Notes under the pieces: generated by a model
What the model saw: the letters and a program-made list of their open reading frames with translations, nothing else
Databases searched by the model: none
What the model was told of the DNA's origin: nothing
Part shown: positions 8,753-17,634 of the stretch, in pieces
How the letters are laid out: each line of letters opens with the position of its first letter
Position numbering within the stretch: the first letter of the stretch is position 1
From: an uncultured Pelagibacteraceae bacterium
GTDB taxonomy: Bacteria > Pseudomonadota > Alphaproteobacteria > Pelagibacterales > Pelagibacteraceae
DNA length: 64,000 nt
Direction of reading: 5' to 3'
Assembly (NCBI GenBank): GCA_902610655.1
Contig: CACLWL010000002.1
Span: forward strand, 50,499 to 114,498
Program-made: the position numbers and the translations under genes

Positions 8753-10975
8753 ATGAAAATAAATAAAGTAGTTGTTATTGGTTCAGGAACGATGGGGAGT
8801 GGTATTGCTGCTCATCTTTGCAATGCAAATATTCCAGTCACATTATTAGACTTAACAACAGAAATTAGTCAAAAGGCAAAAGAAAGAATTCAAAAATCTA
8901 GACCTCCTTTGCTAATCGACAAGTCAAAAATTAATGGAATTAATATTGGAAATATAAATGATAATTTTAATGAAGTTGCAGAAGCAGACTGGATAGTCGA
9001 GGCCGTTGTCGAAAGAATTGATATAAAGCATGATATTTATAAAAAAATATTTGATACTAGGAAAAAAAATACAATAGTATCCTCAAATACATCATCTATC
9101 CCAATTAGCATTTTGTCAGAAAAGTTATCTGATGAAGATAAAAAAGATTTTTGTATTACGCATTTTTTCAATCCGGTTAGATATATGGGGCTTTTAGAAA
9201 TTGTTAAAAGTGAGAGCTCGGATTTAGATAAAATAAATTATCTTAAAAAATTTTGTGAGCATGAATTAGGTAAGGGGGCAATTATTTGTAATGATACCCC
9301 AGGATTTCTAGGAAATAGAATTGGTGTATTTGCGATGCAAGTTGCAATGACTGAAGCTTTTAAAATGAATTTATCAATCGAGGAGGCCGATGCAATATTT
9401 GGAAGACCAATGGGCATACCAAAAACAGGAGTATTTGGTTTATACGATTTAATTGGTATAGACCTTATGTCAGATGTTTTAAAAAGTTTTATTAAAGAAC
9501 TTCCTGAAAACGATCCGTTTCAGCAAGTTGCGAAAGAAATTCCACTTATTACTAAATTAATTAAAGATGGCTACACCGGTAGAAAAGGTAAGGGTGGCTT
9601 CTATAGAATGAATAAGCATGAAAATAAAAAAGTATTAGAAGCAATTAACCTTGAGACAGGGGAATACTTACCATCGAAAAAAATTGAACTAGGCATCGAA
9701 ACAGTAGATTTAAATTCATTAATTAATAGAAAAGATAAGTTTGGTGAGTACGCTTGGTCAGTAATATCAAAAATTATAAAATACTCATCATCTTTAGTTC
9801 CAGGCATTACAGATAAATTTAATGATATCGATGAAGCTATGAGACTAGGTTTCAATTGGTCTATGGGACCATTTGAAATGTTAAAATCAATTGGTGTGAG
9901 TAATTTTTTTGACAAAGTGAAAGATGTAAAAGGGAATTCTTTCTTAGAAAACTTATCAAAAACAAAAGACGAAAACTTTTATGGCGAACGTCAGTTATAT
10001 ACTGATATTGAAACACTAGGAAAAATAAAACCAAGAGCAATTAAGGTCGACAAAAATAAGTCTGCTGACATACTTAGATTTAAAGATTTTAATATCGTAG
10101 AATTTACTACGAAAGCTTGCGCTTTAGATTATGATTCTATGGATGCACTGAAAAATGCGACCGATAAACCTTTAATAATAATTAATGAAAGTATGCAATT
10201 TTCAGCAGGTGTTAATTTAAAATATACAATGGAATTTGTTGAAAAAGGGGATTTTAAATCAGTTGAAAATTTTATAAAATATTTTCAACAAACTTGTAAA
10301 CATTTAAAATATTGTAAGCACCCTGTAATTTCAGCACCATCAGGATTAGTGTTAGGTGGAGGAGAGGAAGTTGCAATTCAATCAAATTTTGTTGTTTCTC
10401 ATACTAACATTGTAATGGGACTTGTCGAAACTGGAGTAGGAGTTGTACCTGCAGGAGGCGGATGTAAGGAAGTTTTATGGAGATGGTCACAAACTGAAGA
10501 AGCTAAAAAAGATCCAGATTATGCACCGCTACAAGTTTTCAATATTATAGGTTATGCAAAAACAGCTACATCAACTGTAGAGGCATTACCATTAAAATTT
10601 TTAAGACCTGAAGATAAAATGGTAATGAATAGAAATAGTTTATTGGAGGAAGCTAAGAAATTATTAGAAAGTAATAAAAATTTTCAACCCCCTAAAGAAT
10701 GTACATTTAAATTATCTGGTAAACCTCTTAAAGACAAAATGATAAAATCTTTAGAAAAACTCTATAATGAAAAAATTATTTTAGATCATGGCTTTAAAGT
10801 TGGAGAAGAGCTAGCAACAGTCCTAAGCGGAGGTGACACTTCTATCGATAAAGAACTGAGTGAGGATAAACTTTATAATTTAGAATTAGAATCATTTATG
10901 CGATTAATTGAGACTAAGCAAACACAAGACAGAATTAAACATACTCTTTCTACAGGCAAACAATTAGTAAATTAA
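8753..10975 (+). CDS. 3-hydroxyacyl-CoA dehydrogenase / enoyl-CoA hydratase bifunctional protein with HAD first and ECH last (FadN-like order)
   Basis: N-terminal Rossmann VVVIGSGTMGSGIAAHL, HFFNPVRYM, C-terminal crotonase-like SAGVNLKY...LVLGGGEEVA. Confidence 0.85.
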   Translation: MKINKVVVIGSGTMGSGIAAHLCNANIPVTLLDLTTEISQKAKERIQKSRPPLLIDKSKINGINIGNINDNFNEVAEADWIVEAVVERIDIKHDIYKKIFDTRKKNTIVSSNTSSIPISILSEKLSDEDKKDFCITHFFNPVRYMGLLEIVKSESSDLDKINYLKKFCEHELGKGAIICNDTPGFLGNRIGVFAMQVAMTEAFKMNLSIEEADAIFGRPMGIPKTGVFGLYDLIGIDLMSDVLKSFIKELPENDPFQQVAKEIPLITKLIKDGYTGRKGKGGFYRMNKHENKKVLEAINLETGEYLPSKKIELGIETVDLNSLINRKDKFGEYAWSVISKIIKYSSSLVPGITDKFNDIDEAMRLGFNWSMGPFEMLKSIGVSNFFDKVKDVKGNSFLENLSKTKDENFYGERQLYTDIETLGKIKPRAIKVDKNKSADILRFKDFNIVEFTTKACALDYDSMDALKNATDKPLIIINESMQFSAGVNLKYTMEFVEKGDFKSVENFIKYFQQTCKHLKYCKHPVISAPSGLVLGGGEEVAIQSNFVVSHTNIVMGLVETGVGVVPAGGGCKEVLWRWSQTEEAKKDPDYAPLQVFNIIGYAKTATSTVEALPLKFLRPEDKMVMNRNSLLEEAKKLLESNKNFQPPKECTFKLSGKPLKDKMIKSLEKLYNEKIILDHGFKVGEELATVLSGGDTSIDKELSEDKLYNLELESFMRLIETKQTQDRIKHTLSTGKQLVN

Positions 10976-11304
10976 TTAAATATTTTTTGTTGTTGGTTAT
11001 GCCACTTTTCAAGCGCTGGACTAAGGGCTTCACAAGAGTAATACTTTTTCCTTTTATCTTTTTTATCTATAAATTTTTTTAAGTACCCCAACTTAACACC
11101 CTCTAATAAAATTGTTTGTATGGTTGTTCTACTGACTGTTGATTGAGTTATTTTACACAAATTTTCAAAAGTAATTTTGTCGTGCCCATAAATATAACAA
11201 ATTATTATAAAATGTATTTTTGTTTTAAAAACAAATGACAAAACACCGGTATCATGTACGTGACTTACTAAGTCAGAAGCTATTTTAATAAATTTGTTTT
11301 TCAT
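10972..11304 (-). CDS. Small winged-helix (MarR-like) regulator
   Basis: HTH segment TFENLCKITQSTVSRTTIQTILLEGVKLGYLKKFIDKKDKRKKYY; internal Met at 11304 preferred over 11352. Confidence 0.55.
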   Translation of the reverse strand: MKNKFIKIASDLVSHVHDTGVLSFVFKTKIHFIIICYIYGHDKITFENLCKITQSTVSRTTIQTILLEGVKLGYLKKFIDKKDKRKKYYSCEALSPALEKWHNQQQKIFN

Positions 11305-11610
11305 AATATTAAAATTTATTACTAAAAAACAATAGTATTTTTTTCGCCACATATAACCAATGCTGATACAGATTTTGAGCTATGCAATTTGATCATTTTA
11401 GAATGAATTTAAGTTAATGCTCGATAGCAAAATATAGAATTAAAAAAACCCCCATTATAAAGGCTAATCTGAACCTATTTTACAATTAAATTTTGGTACT
11501 AAATTTTAGTGCGATTTAAAAATTATATTACTTTAAATATCATTAGCTAAGATGCTTAAAACGTAAGGGATTCAATACTTATTTAATTAATTTGGGAGAA
11601 TTAGACCAAT

Positions 11611-14600
11611 ATGAAATTGTTAATAAATAAATTTTTAAATTGGTTTTTAATTATTTTTCTGAGTTTAACCAGTACAAATTCTTACGTTTTTGCACAAAAT
11701 ATTGATCAATTTGCTTTACCAACAGGCGGTCAGGTAGTTAGTGGTAATATTGATATTAATCAACCAAGTGTTGGAAGACTTGATGTAAATCAAACTACCC
11801 AACAAGGTATTGTAAATTGGAATACATTTAATGTTGGATCAAGTGCTTCGGTGTATTTTAATCAACCAACTAATAAATCCACTATTTTAAACAATGTTGT
11901 TAGCGGAAAATCAATTATTAATGGATCTATTTTCTCAAATGGAAGACTTATATTAGTAAATCCTACCGGAATATTGATGGGGCCCACTTCAGCTGTTAGA
12001 GCAGAAGGTGCTATACTATCTACGCTAAATATTACAAATCAAAATTTTTTAAATAATAATTTATCGTTTTCAACAGATAAATTATCACAACTAACTGCAA
12101 GTGGAAAAATAGATGCCCAGTATGTAGCATTAATTTCTCCAGAAATTAATAATAAAGGACAAATTATTGCAAAAGCTTCAACCGCTCTTGCAGCTGGAGA
12201 TGATATTTTGTTAAGTATTAGCGGAAGTAACAAGTTAACAGTAAAAGTAAAACCATCAAAACTAAAATCACTTGCAAAAAATGAGGGAACAATTGAAACC
12301 AAAAATGGAATAGTAACAATAAAAGCAGATGCTGCACAAAGTTTGGTCGATGAAACAATTAAAATAAATGATGCAAAAGCACAGGGCCTTGTATCAGAAA
12401 ATGGTGTTATAAAATTAGTTTCAAATACAGGTACCATTGAAGCAAGTGAAATCAAAATCGATGCAGGATCGAAAGGTGAAGCAACCATCTCGGGTAAATT
12501 AGATGTTAATTCTTCAACAGGTAAGGGTGGCGATATTGAGATTACTGGTAAAGAATTAAACATAGTATCTGCAAAACTTAGCGCAGATGGTAAAGAAGGT
12601 GGTGGTAAAATATTAATAGGTGGAGACTGGCAAGGTAAAGGGGATCTACTTCAGTCAACTTTTACTTCAATAGATAAAAATTCAGTATTATCAGCCAGTT
12701 CAACAGAAAATGGTACTGGTGGTACAATTGTTGCTTGGTCAAATATTAAAGATAGCAATTCAATTACAAGTGTTTATGGAAAATTAATTGCAAAAGGTAT
12801 TGATGGCTACGGAGGTCAGATAGAAACGTCTGGAGCTGTTTTAAATTACGATGGAATTAAAGTCGATACAAGTTCAGAAACTGGAAATTATGGTAGTTGG
12901 TTACTTGATCCAACCAATCTAACTGTTGGTTCATCTGAGGCTTCAACATATGTAAGTAACTTAGCATCTACAAATGTTAACGTAACTGCAGATAATACTA
13001 TTACTGTTAACAGTGCTATTTCTTATGGTGGTGGAAGATCTAATGGAACTTTAACTTTTACATCCGCTTCAACAGTTCTAAATGCAAATGTTGGATCGAG
13101 TAGTAATTCATTAAATGTTGTTTTTGCATCAGCAGTTAAACTTGGAGCAGATGTAACTATAAATACTCAAGGCGGAGATTTAACTTTAAATAGCACACTA
13201 GACAGCAATACTAGCACAGCAAAAGGATTGACAGTATCAGGATCATCTGGAACAGCCACATTTATTGGAAATATTGGTTCAACTAATAGACTTTCAGGGA
13301 TAGATGTTACAGCAGGTACTATTAACATTGGTGGAAATATTTCTACAGACGCGTCAGCTGGAACTTATTCAACTTCTTCTCTAGGAGCTGCAGGATGGAT
13401 AAGAAGCGATTACAACGGTTATTTTGGAGAATGGAATAATGGGCATGTTAATGATAATACAAATCTATTTAACAACAATCCTACCGCTACCCATAACGTA
13501 ACAAGCGTCTATCAGGGTGACCCTGGATCTAATAAATCTTACAGATACGAGGGATATTTTAAACCTAATGCCTCTGGATCTTGGAGATTGCAAGTAGGTG
13601 CTGATGATAGTGTAATATCTTATGTAGGAAATGCTGGTCAAACAATAGCTAGTTTAAAGTCTGCTGTACAAAATTCAAATAGATTTAGTCACTCAGATAA
13701 AAGTGCTTACTTATGGTCTTACCGTCCAGGAAGACACGGAGTTCAATATCATGAAAGAGATAGAACTTTTACTGCTAATGAAGTTAGACCTTTCTTATAT
13801 TTTTGGGGAGAAGCTACCGGAGGTGCAGCCGCAAGAATGCGTATACGAAATCCTAGCAATCAGTGGTCTGGTTGGACCAATAATTATCAAACTGGAGGTG
13901 CTACAGTATTTTACAGGTCGTATACATCTCAAAACGTAAGTTCAGCCAATGACGATATTAGATTAAATGGAAATGTTGTTCTAACATCTAATTCAACAAT
14001 AGATGCTAATAACGACTCAATTACTTTTACAGGAACAGTAAATGGAAATTCTTCAGGAAGAAATTTAGTTGTAGATGCTGGAACAGATAACATAACTTTC
14101 TCTGGTGCCGTTGGTGGATCAACTGCATTAAATAATATTACGGTTAATGGTGCAGCTTTAAGTGCAGCGGCTGTCACAGCCTCTGGTGATGTATCAGTTA
14201 CAAACAGTGGAACAAGTACTATATCTGGAGTAATTGCAGCTAACTCTTTTACAAAAGCTGGAGCAGGTCAATTAACATTTAAACCATCAAATGCTACAGG
14301 ATCTGTAACTTTAAATGCAGGTTCAGCTGTATTGAGTGCCGACTCCCAAATGAACAATTTAAGTGGTTCAGCAAACATTAACATTTCCAGCAATGATATT
14401 ACTTTAAACAATAGTTCTTCAACTACTTATTCAGGAGTATTAAGTGGTTCAGGAAATTTAATAAAAACTGGCAATGAAACAATCACATTGTCAGGAACAA
14501 ATACTTATTCAGGTAATACTACAATTAGCGCTGGAACATTATCTGTTTCGGGAAGATTGGGAAGTGGAACATATTCAGGAACAATTGCTAACAGTGGAAT

Positions 14601-17600
14601 ATTTTCATACACATCAAGTTCAGCGCAAACTATATCAGGAGCAATATCTGGGTCTGGCCAAATAACAAAATCAGGTTCATCAACTTTAACTTTATCTGGA
14701 ACGAATACTTACTCAGGAGGTACTACAATTAGTGCTGGGGCAATTACCGTTTCTGGATTGTTGGGTAATGGATCTTATGCAGGTTCAATTAGTAATGCAG
14801 GTACATTAACTTTAAGTTCAAGCTCAACACAAACCTTATCAGGTGCAATTTCAGGCAGTGGAGGGATTACAAAATCTGGTAGTGGTAATTTAACACTTTC
14901 AGGAAATAGTAATTTTACTGGTGCTGTTACTTTATCAACAGGAACATTAATAGCAGCAGCTAATAATTCGTTAGGTAGTTCACCTTCTATTAATTCAAGT
15001 GCTAGTAAAGTATTACAGCTATCAGAGGGAGTTACATTACCATCACTCGCTGTAACGGGTGCTATATCCTTAGAGTCTGATATAACAACTACAGGAGCAC
15101 AAAGTTATTCTGCAGCAACTGTTATAGGAGCTAGTTCAGGCTCTGCTGTAACTTTAGCAACCACAAATTCAAATATAACTTTTAGTGATAATGTAAATAT
15201 TTATCAAAATACTACAATTAATACCGGCTCAGGGGCAGGTAATGTTACATTTGGTGGAACCCTTGGTTCAGTTTCAGGCGGAACAGCAAGAAATCTGATT
15301 GTTAATGCTGGTGCTGGTGATGTAACTTTTTCAGGAAACATCAAGGGAGGTAGTGCTGTAACATCAACATATCTTACTTCAAGTACTCATACTACTACAC
15401 AAAACGGAGGCAATCCTTATACAATTAGTAAAGATCTGGGTTCAGACTGGACCTATGAAGCAAAATATAATTCTTCAGGATGGAGTGGAAACTTAAATAC
15501 CATATTTTCTTACGGACACTACACAAAAGGTATCTTGATTAGATCACCAAATAGAAATGATAGTTTTTATGTTAAAGGACAAAACCAAGGAGCATTAGAT
15601 TTATTTGGTCAAGGAAGTAACGGAACAGCTGGAAATTGGAGAACTGTAAAAGTTACTTATAATAACAATACTGCAAAAGTTTATGTGGATGGTTCACTTA
15701 CATCTAATGGAACAAATGCAAAATCATCTGGCAGCGTAATAAATCCAACAACTAAAACTATTATGATAGGTAGAGCCCATCATGCAAGTAATGAAGGTCT
15801 AGCAGCTACCATAAAAGATATAACTATTGTTACAGATGCAAGTGACAGTGGAGTTGCACTTAATGATTTAACCGTAACAGGGGCAGCTATATCTGCAAGT
15901 GGAGAAATTTCAGTGGACGGCGATATATCAATTACAAACTCAGGCACTTCTACATTATCTGGAATTATATCTGGATCAAATAATGTAGCAAAATCTGGAG
16001 CAGGAACTTTAAATTTATCTGGTGTAAATACTTATACAGGTACAACCACAATTGATGCTGGTAAATTAAAAGTATCAGGTAGTGGTAAACTAGGAAGTGG
16101 AAGTTACTCAGCAAATATTATTAATACGGGTACATTTGAATATGGTTCAAGTGCTGCTCAAACTCTATCAGGAACTGTTTCAGGATCGGGTGCTATTGTA
16201 TCGAGTGGAAGCGGTGCAGTTACATTATCAGGCACAAATACTTACACAGGAACAACAACAATAACTGGTGGAGGAAATTTAGTTGGTGGTAATATAGCAG
16301 CGTTTGGAGGAGCATTAAGTCCAACCATTATTTCAAACTCAACATCAGATCAATTTAGTCTAGCTAGTGGAATTTCCTTAGCAGGTTTAACAATACAAGG
16401 TCCAGTAAGATTAAATTCTGGAATAACCACTATAGAAAACCAAACTTATAACGACGATGTAGTAGTTGGAGCAGGCTCAAAAGCTTCTCCGGTTGGATTT
16501 GCGTCATTACTTGGAGATATACAATTTTTAGGAACTTTAAAAGGTCAAGGAAATGCTAAAAACAGATCAATGACTGCTGTAGCAAACGGAAATGTAACTT
16601 ATGGAGATAGAGTTGGTTATGCATTTAATTTAGAAATTGTAGATCCTACAAATACTGCTGATAGTTTTTATAAAATGACGACAACAGCCAATACTATAAC
16701 ACTTAAAGGTGATGTTATGACTTATGAAGAACAAGTTTATAACGGTGATGTTTTAATTGGTAGCACTGGAAGTAATGGAACTACAAGAACTGTATTATCA
16801 ATGGATCCCAAGGTAATATTTAATGGAAAAGTCAATGATACAGTCAAAGGAAAACATTCTCTGATAGCAAAAGCAGTAGAAATTGACAGAGGAGTAAACG
16901 CTATTCCTACAGTTCAATTTAAATCTACAGTAGGATCTATTAAGGCATTAAAATCATATACTGGCTTAACTGGTTTCCAGGTATCAGGCGCTAGATGGGG
17001 GACGATTAATCCTAGTTCAGCGTTTGGAAGTAGAATTGGAGTTGGTCAAAAAATGACTGGTGGTGTTGTTAATTCTGCAGCAAGAGAGAAAGCTAAAATG
17101 GCAGCTAAAACTGCTGCAAGAGCATCTAAGTTTAAACCAATAAATGAATTTGGTCCTGGACCTTTGAATTTTAAACCTTTTGGGGGTGGAAATACTTTTA
17201 GTTTAGCAAAAAGTGTTGAAATTGTTTACGCAGATAATCCTAAATTTGGAGATATGAAAGCAAGACCAGCAAGTAATAATTTTGATATAGGTAAACCTTT
17301 AGCTAAAGGAAGTGTTGAAGGCAACAACCCATCAGGTCAAGGATTTTTTGGAAGATTGTTTGGATCTCCAAAAGGAAATCCAACAGATTTTAAACCAGCT
17401 AATATGGAAACAGCAAAAGATTTTAATGCTCCACCAAAACAATTTAAAGATATAAAAGATTTATTTAAAACATTTGAAGGTAAACCACAAAAGGGCGAAT
17501 TTTTTAACCCTTATAAACTTGGATCAAAACCAAAACAAAGAGTAGAAAATAAACCTCAAGCGCAAAATAATAAAAGTTTAAACAATACAAATAGTAACCC

Positions 17601-17634
17601 TGACGCAAGAATAGAAGATGAAGAGAATAATTAA
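11611..17634 (+). CDS. TpsA-type exoprotein: FHA/haemagglutinin N-terminal secretion domain, PA14/GLEYA-like insert, LamG/ConA-like insert, autotransporter-associated beta-strand repeats
   Basis: Signal peptide; LVNPTGILMGPTSAVRAEGAILST TPS motif; GSWLLDPTNLTVG motif; S/T/G/N-rich beta-helix repeats; adjacent TpsB. Confidence 0.88.
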   Translation: MKLLINKFLNWFLIIFLSLTSTNSYVFAQNIDQFALPTGGQVVSGNIDINQPSVGRLDVNQTTQQGIVNWNTFNVGSSASVYFNQPTNKSTILNNVVSGKSIINGSIFSNGRLILVNPTGILMGPTSAVRAEGAILSTLNITNQNFLNNNLSFSTDKLSQLTASGKIDAQYVALISPEINNKGQIIAKASTALAAGDDILLSISGSNKLTVKVKPSKLKSLAKNEGTIETKNGIVTIKADAAQSLVDETIKINDAKAQGLVSENGVIKLVSNTGTIEASEIKIDAGSKGEATISGKLDVNSSTGKGGDIEITGKELNIVSAKLSADGKEGGGKILIGGDWQGKGDLLQSTFTSIDKNSVLSASSTENGTGGTIVAWSNIKDSNSITSVYGKLIAKGIDGYGGQIETSGAVLNYDGIKVDTSSETGNYGSWLLDPTNLTVGSSEASTYVSNLASTNVNVTADNTITVNSAISYGGGRSNGTLTFTSASTVLNANVGSSSNSLNVVFASAVKLGADVTINTQGGDLTLNSTLDSNTSTAKGLTVSGSSGTATFIGNIGSTNRLSGIDVTAGTINIGGNISTDASAGTYSTSSLGAAGWIRSDYNGYFGEWNNGHVNDNTNLFNNNPTATHNVTSVYQGDPGSNKSYRYEGYFKPNASGSWRLQVGADDSVISYVGNAGQTIASLKSAVQNSNRFSHSDKSAYLWSYRPGRHGVQYHERDRTFTANEVRPFLYFWGEATGGAAARMRIRNPSNQWSGWTNNYQTGGATVFYRSYTSQNVSSANDDIRLNGNVVLTSNSTIDANNDSITFTGTVNGNSSGRNLVVDAGTDNITFSGAVGGSTALNNITVNGAALSAAAVTASGDVSVTNSGTSTISGVIAANSFTKAGAGQLTFKPSNATGSVTLNAGSAVLSADSQMNNLSGSANINISSNDITLNNSSSTTYSGVLSGSGNLIKTGNETITLSGTNTYSGNTTISAGTLSVSGRLGSGTYSGTIANSGIFSYTSSSAQTISGAISGSGQITKSGSSTLTLSGTNTYSGGTTISAGAITVSGLLGNGSYAGSISNAGTLTLSSSSTQTLSGAISGSGGITKSGSGNLTLSGNSNFTGAVTLSTGTLIAAANNSLGSSPSINSSASKVLQLSEGVTLPSLAVTGAISLESDITTTGAQSYSAATVIGASSGSAVTLATTNSNITFSDNVNIYQNTTINTGSGAGNVTFGGTLGSVSGGTARNLIVNAGAGDVTFSGNIKGGSAVTSTYLTSSTHTTTQNGGNPYTISKDLGSDWTYEAKYNSSGWSGNLNTIFSYGHYTKGILIRSPNRNDSFYVKGQNQGALDLFGQGSNGTAGNWRTVKVTYNNNTAKVYVDGSLTSNGTNAKSSGSVINPTTKTIMIGRAHHASNEGLAATIKDITIVTDASDSGVALNDLTVTGAAISASGEISVDGDISITNSGTSTLSGIISGSNNVAKSGAGTLNLSGVNTYTGTTTIDAGKLKVSGSGKLGSGSYSANIINTGTFEYGSSAAQTLSGTVSGSGAIVSSGSGAVTLSGTNTYTGTTTITGGGNLVGGNIAAFGGALSPTIISNSTSDQFSLASGISLAGLTIQGPVRLNSGITTIENQTYNDDVVVGAGSKASPVGFASLLGDIQFLGTLKGQGNAKNRSMTAVANGNVTYGDRVGYAFNLEIVDPTNTADSFYKMTTTANTITLKGDVMTYEEQVYNGDVLIGSTGSNGTTRTVLSMDPKVIFNGKVNDTVKGKHSLIAKAVEIDRGVNAIPTVQFKSTVGSIKALKSYTGLTGFQVSGARWGTINPSSAFGSRIGVGQKMTGGVVNSAAREKAKMAAKTAARASKFKPINEFGPGPLNFKPFGGGNTFSLAKSVEIVYADNPKFGDMKARPASNNFDIGKPLAKGSVEGNNPSGQGFFGRLFGSPKGNPTDFKPANMETAKDFNAPPKQFKDIKDLFKTFEGKPQKGEFFNPYKLGSKPKQRVENKPQAQNNKSLNNTNSNPDARIEDEENN
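14443..14985 (+). repeat. Tandem PATR-like repeats, 204-nt (68-aa) period, two full units plus a partial third
   Basis: SGSG start points at 14443, 14647 and 14851, in frame; units share TLSGTNTYSG.TTISAG. Confidence 0.85.
15970..16295 (+). repeat. Second block of the same PATR-like repeat (units starting at 15970 and 16180)
   Basis: SGSNNVAKSGAGTLNLSGVNTYTGTTTIDAG and SGSGAIVSSGSGAVTLSGTNTYTGTTTITGG; 210-nt spacing. Confidence 0.8.

Noticed and set aside
11491-11515. ACTAAATTTTAGT near-palindrome upstream of tpsA
   Set aside because: Short and AT-rich; expected by chance in this composition.
12039-12563. 174-aa minus-strand ORF inside tpsA
   Set aside because: Antisense shadow of the repeat-rich tpsA frame; low-complexity S/P/F composition and no supporting start signal.
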